A stretch of 64,000 nt of DNA from Ahaetulla prasina (GCF_028640845.1 NC_080541.1:6726935-6790934), one strand, 5' to 3'. Numbered from the stretch's first letter, positions 21,545 through 32,029 are shown. The notes: generated by a model from the letters alone, not told the origin. Numbers and translations: made by a program.

Positions 21545-21960
21545 TTTAACTGTACATTCCTTATCTGTGACTGGATATCATCACCGCAAGGCATTGAGTG
21601 TTTTATTGTTCTCCAGAAACTGTGATATATTTCTCCAGAAATATATCACCAAGGTGATATATTGCGCTAGCAAAAATAGAGGGTTGGTTTTTTTTTTAGA
21701 GTTATGATACTGAAATTGTCAAGGAGGGTGATTGTCACTTTGTTAAAAGGATTTCCAGCAGCTTGCTACGAATTTCAGTTTACAGGCCATTCTCGGCTTA
21801 CATCAGTTCTTTGTTCGTACTGACTATATGAAGTTACTACAGTACTGAAAAAACTGACATGACTGTTGCATGCACAGCTGGCTGGGGAATTCTGGGAGTT
21901 GAAGTCCGCCAGGCTTAAAGTTGTCAAGGTTGGAGACCCCAGAACTAGTTAGTAGTAGGA
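21545..21960. other. Mostly unrecognised, with half of a hAT-D arm
   Basis: At about 21,880-21,945 a hAT-D right arm is recognisable (AATTCTGGGAGTTGAAGTCC, then AAGGTTGGAGACCCC). The remainder shows no family match, and no coding sequence was seen. Confidence 0.5.
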
Positions 21961-22598
21961 CAACAAAGAATGTTCTTTCTGCGCCAACTCAGTAAACTCA
22001 AACTGCCCAAGGAGCTGCTGATTCAGTTCTACAGAGGAATTATTGAGTCTGTCATTTGCACCTCTATAACTGTCTGGTTCGGTTCTGCAACCCAACAAGA
22101 AAGACAGAGACTTCAGAGGATCATTAGAACTGCAGAAAAAATAATTGCTACCAACCTGCCTTCCATTGAGGACCTGTATATACTGCACGAGTCAAGAAGA
22201 GGGCTGTGAAAATATTTACAGACCCCTTGCATCCTGGATATAAACTGTTTCAACTCCTACCCTCAAAACGACGCTATAGAGCACTGCACACCAGAACAAC
22301 TAGACACAAGAACAGTTTTTTCCCGAAGGCCTGCTAAACAAATAATTCCCTCAACACTGTCAAACTATTTACTGAATCTGCACTACTATTAATCTTCTCA
22401 TCGTTCCCATCACCAATCTCTTTCCACTTATGACTGTATGACTGTAACTTTGTTTCTGGCAATCCTTATGATTTATATTGATATATTGACCATCATTTGT
22501 GTTGTAAATGTTGTACCTTGATGAAGGTATCTTTTCTTTTATGTACACTGAGAGCATATGCACCAAGACAAATTCCTTGTGTGTCCAATCACACTTGG
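21961..22598 (+). mobile_element. Microsatellite-tailed LINE (Snake1/CR1-L3-like) 3' end
   Basis: The C-terminus of a CR1/L2-group ORF2 is readable: FFLRQLSKLKLPKELL, ITVWFGSATQQERQRLQRII, then after a frameshift HPGYKLFQLLPSKRRYRALH and NSFFPKA. About 250 bp of 3' UTR follows, ending GACAAATTCCTTGTGTGTCC. A SINE interrupts the last few bases, after which CTTGGCCAATAAAGAATTC and ATTCT repeats continue. This tail defines the family that seeds pentamer arrays. Confidence 0.85.
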
Positions 22599-22864
22599 GG
22601 CCGGTTTAGCTCTGCCTGGTAAGGCCTGTTATTAAGAACACAAAGCCTGCAATTACTGCAGGTTCGAGCCCGGCCCAAGGTTGACTCAGCCTTCCATCCT
22701 TTATAAGGTAGGTAAAATGAGGACCCAGATTGTTGGGGGGGCAATAAGTTGACTTTGTAAATATATACAAATAGAATGAGACTATTGCCCTATACATTGT
22801 AAGCCGCCCTGAGTCTTCGGAGAAGGGCGGGGTATAAATGTAAACAAAAAAAAAAAAAAAAAAA
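22599..22864 (+). mobile_element. L2-tailed SINE inserted in the LINE tail
   Basis: It starts GGCCGGTTTAGCTCTGCCTGG, carries GCAGGTTCGAGCCCGG as B-box, the CORE-like middle and the GCCGCCCTGAGTCTTCGG tail, and ends with an A run. The 6-bp word ACTTGG precedes (22,593-22,598) and follows it (22,865-22,870), and splits the LINE word CACACTTGGCC. Confidence 0.9.
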
Positions 22865-23285
22865 ACTTGGCCAATAAAGAATTCTATTCTATTCTATTCT
22901 TTTCTATTCTATTCTATTCTATTCTATTTCTTTTATATACACTGAGAGCATATGCACCAAGACAAATTCCTTGTGTGTCCAATCACACTTGGCCAATAAA
23001 GAATTCTATTCTATTCTATTCTATTCTATTCTATTCTATTCTATTCTATTCTATTTCTTTTATATACACTGAGAGCATATGCACCAAGACAAATTCCTTG
23101 TGTGTCCAATCACACTTGGCCAATAAAGAATTCTATTCTATTCTATTCTATTCTATTCTATTCTATTCTATTCTATTCTATTCTATTCTATTTCTTTTAT
23201 GTACACTGAGAGATATGCACCAAGACAAATTCCTTGTGTGTCCAATCACACTTGGCCAATAAAAAATTATATTCTTCTATTCTAT
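22865..23285 (+). repeat. Tandem LINE-tail plus (ATTCT)n units
   Basis: The block from ATACACTGAGAGCATATGC to CCAATAAAGAATTC followed by ATTCT repeats occurs three more times in a row. It starts near 22,933, 23,062 and 23,196, with pentamer tracts of different length between. The last copy has a decayed tract. It is a composite minisatellite built from a LINE 3' end. Confidence 0.9.
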
Positions 23286-23390
23286 TCTATATTACCAGAG
23301 AAGAAGCTACGCAGGATTAGGTTAACAACTCTTAGTGCCTTTTTGGCAATGTTGTTTCAGTGGGTTCTGGCACTTAGATCTGGGTAATGG
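23286..23390 (-). mobile_element. LINE-A fragment
   Basis: ACCAGAGAAGAAGCTACGCA and TTAGTGCCTTTTTGGCAATG match the 5' part of the minus-strand LINE-A at 55.03-55.79 kb. Both ends are lost. Confidence 0.75.
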
Positions 23391-23728
23391 AGATAGAGAA
23401 ACTTAATTACTGAGCGATGGATTCAGGGAAGTCTTTAAAGTGGATTTCTGGTGGAGACTGTTAGAAGAAATCCCATTTACGAAGCCTTCGGGCTCACATT
23501 TCGAGGAGGGTGGATTTGGCATCGGCGGTAACTGATCTGCAAAAGAAGGCAATCATTTTGGTCGGTGATTGGTAGGAAATTAAGTTGTACTTTGATTGTG
23601 CTTTGGAGAGTGTCAGCAGCAATTGGGTGTGATTTCCAGGAAGTTCTAGGCATCCGTGTCAAATATTCCCTGGAAAGATATTCAAATTTTGAAAGAAAGG
23701 AAGAGGATGAACTAAATTGCCTCTTTTA
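23391..23728. other. No gene recognised
   Basis: Unclassified sequence between a LINE-A scrap and a hAT-D element. No family phrase or supported frame was seen. Confidence 0.4.
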
Positions 23729-24492
23729 ATCCGGTGTTTTTCAACCTTGGCAACTTTAAGATGCGAGGACTTCAACTCCCAGAATTCCCCAGACAGCATT
23801 GGGAGTTAACGTCCATTCATCTTAAAAAGTGGTGAAATCCAATTTTTTTTACTACCAGTTCTGTGGGCGTGGCTTGGTGGGTGTGGTGTGGCTTGGTGGG
23901 TGTGGCAGGAGACGGATAGTGCAAAATCTCCATTCCCACCCCACTCCAGGGGGAGAATAGTGCAAAATCTCCATTCCCATCCCACTCCAAGGGAAGGATA
24001 ATGCAAAATCTCCGTTCCCATCCCACTCCAGGGGAAGGATAATGCAAAATCTCCATTCCCATCCCAGTCCAGGGGAAGGATAGTGCAAAATCCCCATTCC
24101 CATCCCACTCCAGGGGAAGGATAGTGCAAAATCTCCATTACCATCCCACTCCAGGGGAAGGATAATGCAAAATCTCCATTCCCACCCCACTCCAGGGGAA
24201 GGATAATGCAAAATCTCCATTACCATCCCACTCCAGGGGAAGGATAATGTAAAATCTTCATTCCCACCCCACTCCAGGGGAAGGATAGTGCAAAATCTCC
24301 ATTCCTATATCACTCCAAGGGAAGGATAGTGGAAAATCTCCATTCCCACCCCACTCTTGGGCCATCCAGAGGTGGTATTTGCTAGTTCTCCGAACTGCTC
24401 AAAATTTCCGCTACCGGTTCTCCAGAACCTGTCAAAACCTGCTGGATTTCACCCTAATCTTAAGGCTGTTAAGGTTGAAAAATACCAAGGAA
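23729..24492. mobile_element. hAT-D element split by hAT-A
   Basis: The left arm (CAACCTTGGCAACTTTAAGA, CTTCAACTCCCAGAATTCCC) and the far right end (TTAAGGCTGTTAAGGTTGAA) belong to one palindromic hAT-D. A 630-bp hAT-A lies in its right arm. Confidence 0.7.
23827..24456. mobile_element. hAT-A with about ten 41-bp repeats
   Basis: Termini are near AAGTGGTGAAATCCAATTTT and CTGGATTTCACCCTA, with flanks ATCTTAAA and ATCTTAAG (7 of 8 match). The interior from 23,912 to about 24,345 is a tandem array of a 41-bp unit (GAAGGATAGTGCAAAATCTC and CATTCCCATCCCACTCCAGG). The short family member at 6,666 has one unit. Confidence 0.85.
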
Positions 24493-24640
24493 CAGTAACA
24501 GAGCTAGTCCAACCCACTGCTCTTGCAAGAGATTTATATCATTACTGATAAATGGCTGTCCATCCTCTTCTTAAAACCCTCCAGTGATAGGGCATTCTCA
24601 ACTTCCAAAGGCAATTCCTTCCACTGGTTGATTTTTGAAT
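24489..24640 (-). mobile_element. CR1 LINE fragment
   Basis: The complement of the CR1 3' region is recognisable (AACAGTAACAGAGCTAGTCC, CTTCCAAAGGCAATTCC), with a deletion of about 20 bp in the terminus. Confidence 0.7.
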
Positions 24641-24978
24641 CTCCTTGAACAGTTAATTAGTGAACTAACTTATCAATAAATTAATTTAGTAGTGAATTAG
24701 TGAATGTTAGTGAAGTCAGTGAATATTAGTGAATTAGTGAACTAATATATTAATAACTTAATGGACTAAACAGTTAATTAGAGCAGTTGAATACTATTCT
24801 AATCTCATGTCGGTGCTCTATGCATTCACTTGAGCATTTGTAATCATTGTGCGTATGTGATTTGTTGCATTTTGATTGACCTATATTTGATTCACTCACT
24901 TTTCCCCATAAGCATACAACCCTTGTCTTGTAAAATGAAGAGGACAGGGGAGATACTCATTGCCTACTCCATCTAGTA
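24641..24978. other. AT-rich DNA with TTAGTGAA words
   Basis: From 24,655 to 24,780 the words GTGAATTAGTGAA and AATTAGTGAACTAA recur irregularly, probably a decayed tandem repeat. No gene was seen. Confidence 0.5.
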
Positions 24979-25871
24979 CAGGGGTGTCAAATTCAATTTC
25001 ATTGAGGGCCACATCAGGGTTGTGTTTGACCTTGGGGGTCCGGGGTGGGTGTGGTCAGGGTGGGCGTGGCCAGATTGACATCACTCGTGTCAGGGGCGCC
25101 TGTGGGGGCCCGAGGGCTCTGCCCGTGAAAACAGGCTCCTGAATTCCGTTTTCGGCTGTGATGACCTCAGTGGTGCGTTTCAAATTTTTTTACTACTGGT
25201 TCTGTGGGTGTGGCTTGGTGGGCGTGGCTTGGTGGGCGTGGCAGGGGAAGGATACTGTAAAATCTCCATTCCCACCCCACTCCAGAGGAAGGATACTGTA
25301 AAATCTCCATTCCTGCCCCACTCCAGGGGAAGATTACTGCAAAATCTCCATTCCCATCCTACTCCAGGGGAAGGATATTGCAAAATCTCCATTCCCACCC
25401 AAGGGAAGGATACTGTAAAATCTCCATTCTCACCCTACTCCAGGGGAAGGATACTGTAAAATCTCCATTCCCACCCTACTCCAGGGGAAGGATACTGTAA
25501 AATCTCCATTCCCACCCCACTCCAGGGGAAGGCTACCGCAAAATCCCCATTTTCTCCTGATCAGCTGGGACTTGGAAGGTAGAGAATACATGGTGGGGGA
25601 GGGGGCAGTCAGAATTTTTACTACCAGTTCTCTGAACTACTCAAAATTTCCACTACCGGTTCTCCAGAACTGGTCAGAACCTGCTGAAACCCACTTCTGG
25701 ATGGCCTCCTGCAACCTTCTACCAGCGAAAACGGAGCTCAGGAGGGCCGCACACAGCCCTCCTGAGCTCTGTTTCTGCTGGAAGAGGCATCGCAGGCTGG
25801 TCCTTCGCTGTTTTCCAGGATGGCCCTACGGACCAGATTCCCTGCCCCCAGCCTTGAGTTTGACCCCCCTG
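24979..25871. mobile_element. hAT-C element containing a hAT-A
   Basis: CAGGGGTGTCAAATTCAATT and GAGTTTGACCCCCCTG are its inverted ends. Flanks ATCTAGTA and ACCTGGTA match at 6 of 8 bases. Minus the inserted hAT-A it is about 350 bp. No transposase frame is present. Confidence 0.83.
25168..25699. mobile_element. hAT-A with about seven 41-bp repeats
   Basis: It starts CAGTGGTGCGTTTCAAATT and ends AACCCACTTCTG, flanked by GATGACCT and GATGGCCT (7 of 8). The tandem unit occupies about 25,250-25,545 with one shortened copy. It sits inside hAT-C. Confidence 0.87.
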
Positions 25872-25879
25872 ACCTGGTA

Positions 25880-26660
25880 TATTTATTTATTTTTATTTTT
25901 ATTTAGTTTGTCAAGCATGTACAAGATAACAGGTATAGGTATAAACATGGACATGAACACAGGAAATGAGTACCAATAAATGGGGGCAGTAGGACCAGGA
26001 CGATAGGCACGCTGGTGCACTTATGGACCTCTTTTCGGACCTCTTAGGAATGGGGTGAGATCCATGGTAGACAGTTTAAGGTTGAAGTTATGGAGGGGTT
26101 AGAGGATGTAACAGCAGAGTCAGGTAGTGCATTCCAGGCATTGACCACTCTGTTGCTGAAGTCGTATTTTCTGCAATCGAGTTCGGAGCGGTTTAACTTG
26201 AGTTTGTATCTATTGTTTGCCCGTGTATTATTGAGGTTGAAGCGAAAGAAGTCATTGACAGGTAGGATGTTGTAGCAGACAATTCTGTGTACTACGCTTA
26301 GGTCAGACCGAAGGCGGCATACTTCCAGGTTGTCCAAGCCCAAAATTTTGAGCCTGGTGGCTTAAGGGAATCTATTGTGAGCAGAATGGAGTGGAGGACT
26401 CTTCTCGTGAAATACCTCCAGTCGTGGGATTCAGCCGGTTCGCACCACTTCGGGAGAACCGGTTGTTAACTTTCTGAGCAGTTTGCTGAACAGGTTGTTG
26501 GAAGAAATCATTAGGGCAGAGAACCAGTTGTTAAATTATTTGAATCCCACCACTGAATACCTCTGGACCCGCTCAATTATATTAATGTCCGATATACAGT
26601 GTGGATTCCAGGCAGATGAGCTGTATACGAGAATTGAGAATATCTTTAGTGTTTTTGTGT
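25880..26660 (-). mobile_element. LINE-A 3' end, split by a short hAT
   Basis: Minus-strand coding for LGLDNLEVCRLRSDLSVVHR, NRSELDCRKYDFSNRVV and WNALPDS precedes the 3' UTR and a TTGTCAAGC-type tail at its left. The upstream part (ADELYTRIEN read in reverse) lies beyond the hAT at 26,419-26,555. A few frame breaks are present. Confidence 0.85.
26419..26555. mobile_element. Short hAT-A-type MITE in LINE-A
   Basis: Inverted ends CAGTCGTGGGATTCAGCC and TTTGAATCCCACCACTG enclose 137 bp with GGAGAACCGGTTGTTAAC. The flanking octamer AATACCTC is exact on both sides (26,411-26,418 and 26,556-26,563). Sisters lie at 41,797 and 54,891. Confidence 0.95.
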
Positions 26661-27104
26661 TCCTTGTTTTTTCCCAATCAGTGGTCTTCCAGACTTTTTG
26701 GGACTTTTACTTCCCAGAGTTTCATCCCGAAGGGGCCATCACTGGGAAATTTGCCTCCTTAAATCCACCCTTCTTGAAAAAAAAAACCAAAACCAATTCA
26801 AATCTTCAGCCCCACCTAATTCTGACAGTTTTCACCTTCCTTTTGCTCTTCCTTCTATTGAAAAACAAAAAAAATAGTGCAAGGTTTTCTCTTGGTCAGC
26901 AGAGAGAGCTATAACACTAAGAAGAATACTGTCGGACCCACTGCTGGAATCACGTTGCTGTTACCCAAAAAAAGTATTATTATTATTATTGCTATTTTTG
27001 CAAAGAAAGGAGATTGAAAATGAGCAAAGCCATAACAGGTTAACGAGGGAGGAAGACGTAAAAAAAATATTATTTTTTTTACCTTGATCCTTTTTTGAGA
27101 GTTG
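26661..27104. other. No gene recognised
   Basis: Contains A-rich and ATT-rich short runs. No transposon phrase or credible exon was found. Confidence 0.4.
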
Positions 27105-27114
27105 GCCTTTAGCA

Positions 27115-27960
27115 TGTCGTGATTAGTTTCCATGCATTGTTTCTTGTCTTGCCTTCTGGTGTTTTGGAAAATAGGTTGACCCCACAAAGATGAAGGGGCC
27201 AACTTATTTTCCAAAGCACCAGAAGGCAAGACAAGAAACAACGGATGGGAACGAATCAAGGAGAGAAGCCACCTGGAATTAAGGAGAAATTTCCTAACGG
27301 CGAGGACAATTAATCAGTGGAATGGCTTGCCTTCAGAAGTTGTGGGTCCTCCATCAGTGGACGCTTTTAAGAAGAAGAGACTGGACAGACATTTGTCTGG
27401 AATGGTATAGAGCAGTGATGGCTAACCTTTTTGCCATCGCGTGCCAGGAGGGGGAAGCCAGGGGTGGGGGGTCGCGTGCAAGCCCACACCCATAATTCTA
27501 TGCGCCCTACCCCCACGCATGGGAGCACGATCCCCCGCCCCACCCCACTCCACGTGATGACCCGGTAGGCCCATTTTTCTCTCTCACCTGGCTCCAGAGC
27601 CTCTCTATGAGTCTGGGGAGGGCGAAAACAACCTTCCTCACACCCCCAGAAGCCCTCTGGAGCCCAAAAACAGCCTGTTTCTGGCCTCCAGAGGGCCTGG
27701 GGGGGTGGGAAAGGCCATTTTTGCCCTCTCCAGACTCATAGAGAGGCTCTGGAGGTAGGTGAGAGAGAAAAACGGGCCTTCCCAACACCCCCCAGGCCCT
27801 CCGGAGGCAGGAAACAGCCTGTCTCATGTGCCCACTGATATGGCTACACGTGCCGCCTGTGGCACGCGTGCCATAGGTTGACCATCACAGGTACAGAGCT
27901 TCCTGCTTGAGGGGGGTTGGCCTAGAAGACCTCCAAGGTCCCTTCCATCTCTGTTAATCT
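27115..27960 (+). mobile_element. CR1 LINE 3' end with foldback start and hAT-B insert
   Basis: 27,120-27,185 is the complement of CR1 coding sequence (TTTCTTGTCTTGCCTTCTGG). After an 11-bp spacer, 27,196 onward gives the same segment in plus orientation, making a hairpin of about 60-bp arms. The plus copy continues through LRRNFLTARTI and the WNGLPSEV phrase to GGAATGGTATAGAG. It is then interrupted by hAT-B and ends with GACCTCCAAGGTCCCTTCC near 27,940. Confidence 0.83.
27413..27890. mobile_element. hAT-B element in CR1, palindromic interior
   Basis: CAGTGATGGCTAACCTTTTT and CATAGGTTGACCATCACAG are the ends. Flanks GTATAGAG and GTACAGAG match at 7 of 8. The core holds inverted arms around TCCAGAGCCTCTCTATGAGT and its complement near 27,725. 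Confidence 0.9.
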
Positions 27961-28620
27961 ATGTTCTATGCCATGCAAAATCCAGTGCGATCCTCAGCCA
28001 ACTGAGGTTGCAAATCTCCTCGTTGATAAGAACCTCAGAGGACACACCTCAGTGCACTGATTGACCAACCTAGAGAGGGCATCTAGGAGTACATCTGGAA
28101 TTTTGGTCCTAGTGAAGAGAAGATGATGAAGTAGGCAACTGCCATCATCTCACAGGCCTTACCTGCTGTTGCACAGCCTGTGAGGAAAAGTACGCAGCAT
28201 GGATTTTTTAAAAAAAGCAAGATGGTGGTTGCTGTCATGCAGCCATCTTGGATTCTTTCACCAAATCCAAGATGGCTGCATGACATCATGACAGGAAAAC
28301 CCTGGTGGTATCCCAAGAGAGGGCATGGTTACTTTTTAATCTGTCTTACATAGCACCACATGAGAACCTGGATGAAGGAGGAATTAACATCTGGAGTAGG
28401 AACAAGGGGTTCCCAGCCCTCGTTTAAACAGGGCTGTGGTTCCTGGGGGGCTCTGGGCTAATCATAAACTCTCTCTCAGAGAGCCAGTAAGTAAGGAATA
28501 GTTGTGAAGTTGTTGGATTAGTAACAGGGAGACTTGTGTTTCTAGCCCCCACTCTCAGTCATGGAAGCTCCTAAGGGGGTCTTTAGGTCAATCCCTCCTT
28601 CTCAAACGTAGACATAGAAG
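27961..28620. other. No gene recognised
   Basis: A small perfect hairpin is present: TCATGCAGCCATCTTGGATT near 28,235 and its complement after about 9 bases. There is no other recognisable feature. Confidence 0.45.
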
Positions 28621-28664
28621 ATAGAATAATAGGGTTCAACCCTTCCTCAAGCAGGAGCTCTTAT

Positions 28665-29330
28665 ACTGTGAGAGGGATCTTGGAGTCCTAGTGGATAACC
28701 ATTTAGATATGAGCCAGCCGTGTGCAGCAGCTGCCAAAAAAGCCAACACAGTTCTGGGCTGCATAAACAGAGGGATAGAATCAAGATCACGTGAAGTGTT
28801 AATACCCACTTTATAATGCCTTGGTAAGGTCACACTTGGAATATTGCATTCAGTTTGGGTCGCCACGATGTAAAAAAGATGCTGAGACTCTGGAAAGAGT
28901 GCAGAGAAGAGCAACAAAGAGGATTAGGGGACTGGAGGCTAAAACATATGAAGAACGGTTGCAGGAACTGGGTATGTCTAGTTTAATGAAAAGAAGGACT
29001 AGGGGAGACATGATAGCTGTGTTCCAATATCTCAGGGGCTGCCCCAAAGAAGAGGGAGTCAAACTATTCTCCAAAGCACCTGAGGGCAGGACAAGAAGCA
29101 ATGGGTGGAAAGTAATCAAGGAGAGAAGCAACTTAGAACTAAGGAGAAATTTCCTGACAGTGAGAACAATTCATCAGTGGAACAACTTGCCTCCAGAAAT
29201 TGTGAATGCTCCAACACTGGAAGTTTTTAAGAAGATGTTGGATAACCATTTGTCTGAAGTGGTGTAGGGTTTCCTGCCTGGGCAGGGGGTTGGATTAGAA
29301 GACCTCCAAGGTCCCTTCCAACTCTGTTAT
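28665..29330 (+). mobile_element. CR1 LINE 3' end, best-preserved copy
   Basis: About 600 bp of ORF2 C-terminus from the [10 protein letters not shown] region (28,672) through [83 protein letters not shown] and LEVFKKMLDNHLSE. The terminus GACCTCCAAGGTCCCTTCC then gives way to ATT repeats at 29,325. One frame stays open for 148 codons. A short CR1 scrap on the minus strand precedes it at 28,625-28,660. Confidence 0.92.
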
Positions 29331-29345
29331 TATTATTATCATCAT

Positions 29346-29605
29346 TTTTTCCAACCATTACTTCTTGTCCTTCCTTCAGGTGCATTTGAAAATAGGTTGT
29401 TCCCTTTTTCTCTGTGACAGCCCCTTAGATATTGAAAGACTGCTACCATATCAATCTTTGATCTTCTCATCCTTAGATTAAACATACCTAGTTCCCTCAA
29501 ACATTCATCCTATGGTTTAATCTAAAGACTCCTTATCATCTTTATTGCTCTTCTCTGCACTCTTTCTAGGATCTCAACGTATTTTTTTGTATCATGGCGA
29601 CCAGT
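29346..29605 (-). mobile_element. CR1 LINE fragment
   Basis: The complement of the coding region runs from CAACCATTACTTCTTGTCC to TTTGTATCATGGCGACCAG. It is more diverged than its neighbour at 28.7 kb and follows it in opposite orientation, so the pair forms a diverged inverted repeat. Confidence 0.82.
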
Positions 29606-30061
29606 ATTAGACACACATCTGATCATAAAAGTAAAAATAAAACCACCTACCAAACATCACTGCACTGCCTGATAGATAATGGTCCATGGTCTTCAATAAA
29701 GTGGCCTTCTTCATCTCAAAGATTTTGGCTGATAATATTCATCATCATCCTCCATAATTCCATAATGTTTTGCCTTTCATTCCTAGAAGCAAAGACCTTT
29801 AGTAGCTTCACAATAAGATTGTGTCTTCTAACCTTGAGCTCCATCAACAGACTTAGGACTCCTCTGGAGCCATAAAATTATAATGGTGTAGAAACTTTAT
29901 AGGACAGGTTGCCTGTCCTGAACCTTCCTTATTTGTGGAAGAGATCAAAAATTACATCCATCAGCACTGTTTCACAGTCCAATCTTCCTCAAAGGTATCA
30001 CTGTATTTTCACAACAAGTTTGTAAAGTAGATTAAATTAAGTGGGAGCAACTGAATAAATG
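29606..30061. other. No gene recognised
   Basis: AT-rich sequence between a CR1 and LINE-A. The plus-strand frame at 29,594-29,875 has no family features. Confidence 0.4.
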
Positions 30062-31246
30062 AACTTACGGCATTTCAGGACCTCTTCACAATTGGATAAC
30101 TGCTTTCCTGTCAAACAGACAACAAGTGGTCAAAATTGGCAATGCTCTATCAAATCCTGTTCCTGTCAAAAGTGGTGTTCCTCAAGGCAGAGTTCTTGGA
30201 CCAACGCTCTTCATACTATACATAAATGATCTCTGTGACCTTATCTCAAGTTATTGTGTTCTCTTTGCTGACAAAGTCAAACTATTTAACACCACCAACA
30301 ATGCTACTATCCTTCAAAAAGACCTTGACTTTGTATCTGAATGGTCTAAAACTTGGCAACTCCAAATCTCAACCAGCAAATGCTCAGTCTTACATATTGG
30401 AAAAAAGAATCCAAACACTAAATACAAACTTGATGGACATTACCTTACAGATGACCCTCACCTTGTTAAAGACCTTGGAGTTTTCATATCAAATGATCTA
30501 AGTGCCAAAGCCCACTGCAACTACATAGCAAAAAAGGCCCTAAGAGTTGTAAACCTAATTTTGCGTAGCTTCTTTTCCAAAAACTCTACACTATTAACCA
30601 GAGCATACAAAACATTTGCAAGACCCATTCTTGAATACAGCTCACCTGTCTGGAACCCTCACCACATTTCTGACATCAATACAATTGAATACGTCCAGAA
30701 ATATTTTACAAGAAGAGTTCTCCGCTCCTCTGAAAACAACAAAATACCTTATACCACCAGACTTGAAATTCTGGGATTAGAAAATTTAGAACTCCGCCGA
30801 CTCAGGCAAGATCTGTGTAACACAGAATCATCTATTGCAATGTCCTTCCTGTTAAAGACTGCTTCAGCTTCAATCGCAATAATCCAAGAGCAAACAATAG
30901 ATTCAAACTTAATGTTAACCGCTTCAATTTTGATTGCAGAAAATATGACTTTTGTAACGGAGTTGTTAACGCTTGGAACACACTACCTGACTCTATGGTC
31001 TCTTCTCAAAATCCCAAAAACTTCAACCAAAAACTGTCTATTATTGACCTCACCCCATTCCTAAGAGGTCTGTAAGGGGCGTGCATAAGAGCACAAAAGT
31101 GCCTACCGTTCCTGTCCTATTGTTTCCTTCCATTATATCAAATTAATATAGTTGTTGCATACTTTTGCTTATATATATGCTTATATGATGTGTTGTTGTT
31201 TTATGTTGATGCTTGTGTATACTGTTGTGACAAAATAAAATAAAAT
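30062..31246 (+). mobile_element. LINE-A, longest copy
   Basis: About 1 kb of ORF2 C-terminal half, then 3' UTR with GCGTGCATAAGAGCACAAAA and a TGTGACAAAATAAAATAAAA tail. It is 5' truncated inside the RT palm. Almost the whole length matches the 7.33-8.22 kb copy. Confidence 0.92.
30066..31064 (+). pseudogene. LINE-A reverse transcriptase remnant
   Basis: The frame reads from just before motif B: PLHNWITAFLSNRQQ, then SGVPQGRVLGPTLFILYIND (motif B). The motif C region reads VLFADKVKLF, where the second catalytic Asp of the usual ADD is replaced by Lys. It continues through the thumb region and the tail. Near 30,820 a small deletion shifts the frame, so the C-terminal part is read in another frame. 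Loss of the Asp and the frameshift make it inactive. Confidence 0.87.
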
Positions 31247-31620
31247 AAAAACTTTATGAGTAAGTGCGCCAAGAAATTAATCCCAATTCATCCTTTAACG
31301 ATTAACCTCATCCCACCCACCACCCACCCCGGATCAAAAATAAAAAGAAAGATTTACATGCGATCAAGAGTTTACAGAAAGTTTCCTTTGAAAGTTTCCT
31401 TTTTTTTTTTAAGGGAATCATACCATACTGCAAAGCGTTAATTTCACCCAGGTTCTGAATTGCAAAATTTACTCTGACACTTTTTGCAAAATGTGAATGG
31501 TGAAATCTTATTAATTGCAGCTCGCTTTATTCTGCACGGCATTCATAAAAATATGGGTTAACCTGCAAGAAAAAATAACACAAGGTTGAAAATCCATCAG
31601 AATCCAAGAGCAACATAAAG
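31247..31620. other. Single-copy-looking AT-rich DNA
   Basis: No transposon phrase. The part at 31,395-31,600 (GGTTCTGAATTGCAAAATTT, ATTAATTGCAGCTCGC) looks like ordinary unique DNA and is a possible conserved noncoding element. Confidence 0.4.
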
Positions 31621-31624
31621 CAGA

Positions 31625-31675
<51 letters not shown>
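31625..31675. repeat. (GT)n microsatellite
   Basis: About 24 uninterrupted GT units. Confidence 0.98.
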
Positions 31676-31677
<2 letters not shown>

Positions 31678-31769
31678 ATCTATATAAACCTGCTTTTCAC
31701 CATTTTGCTGTTACTTAAAATATTTAAGCCATTTTGTCCTATTTTATTCTGAGACCTATCTTCTTGTGT

Positions 31770-32025
31770 GGCTTCCTTCCCTCCTCCCTCCCTTCCTCCC
31801 TCCCTCCCTCCCTCCTTCCTTCCTATCTCCTTCCTTTCTTTCTCCCTCCCTCCTTTCTTCTATCTCATTCCTCACTCCCTCTCTACTTACCTTCTCTATC
31901 TCATGCCTTCCTTCCTTCCACCCTTCCTCTCTCCTTCCCTCCTTCCCTCCTTCCCTCTGCCCTTCCTTCCTAGCTCCTTCCTTCCTCCGTCCCTCCCTCC
32001 GTCCCTCCCTTCTTCCCTTTCCTTT
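31770..32025. repeat. (CCTT/CCCTC)n polypyrimidine tract
   Basis: Some 255 bp of CCTTCC, CCCTCC and TTCTATCTC words, all pyrimidine apart from rare A and G. Long Ser/Pro/Leu-rich frames here are artefacts. Confidence 0.95.
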
Positions 32026-32029
32026 CAAG

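Noticed and set aside
23917..24345. Regular repeats as a satellite or CRISPR array
   Set aside because: The 41-bp units are direct tandem copies within a hAT element and there are no spacers.
28235..28290. 20-bp perfect hairpin as a microRNA precursor
   Set aside because: The stem is short and perfect with a 9-base loop and no precursor-like flanks. It is more likely a small MITE scrap.
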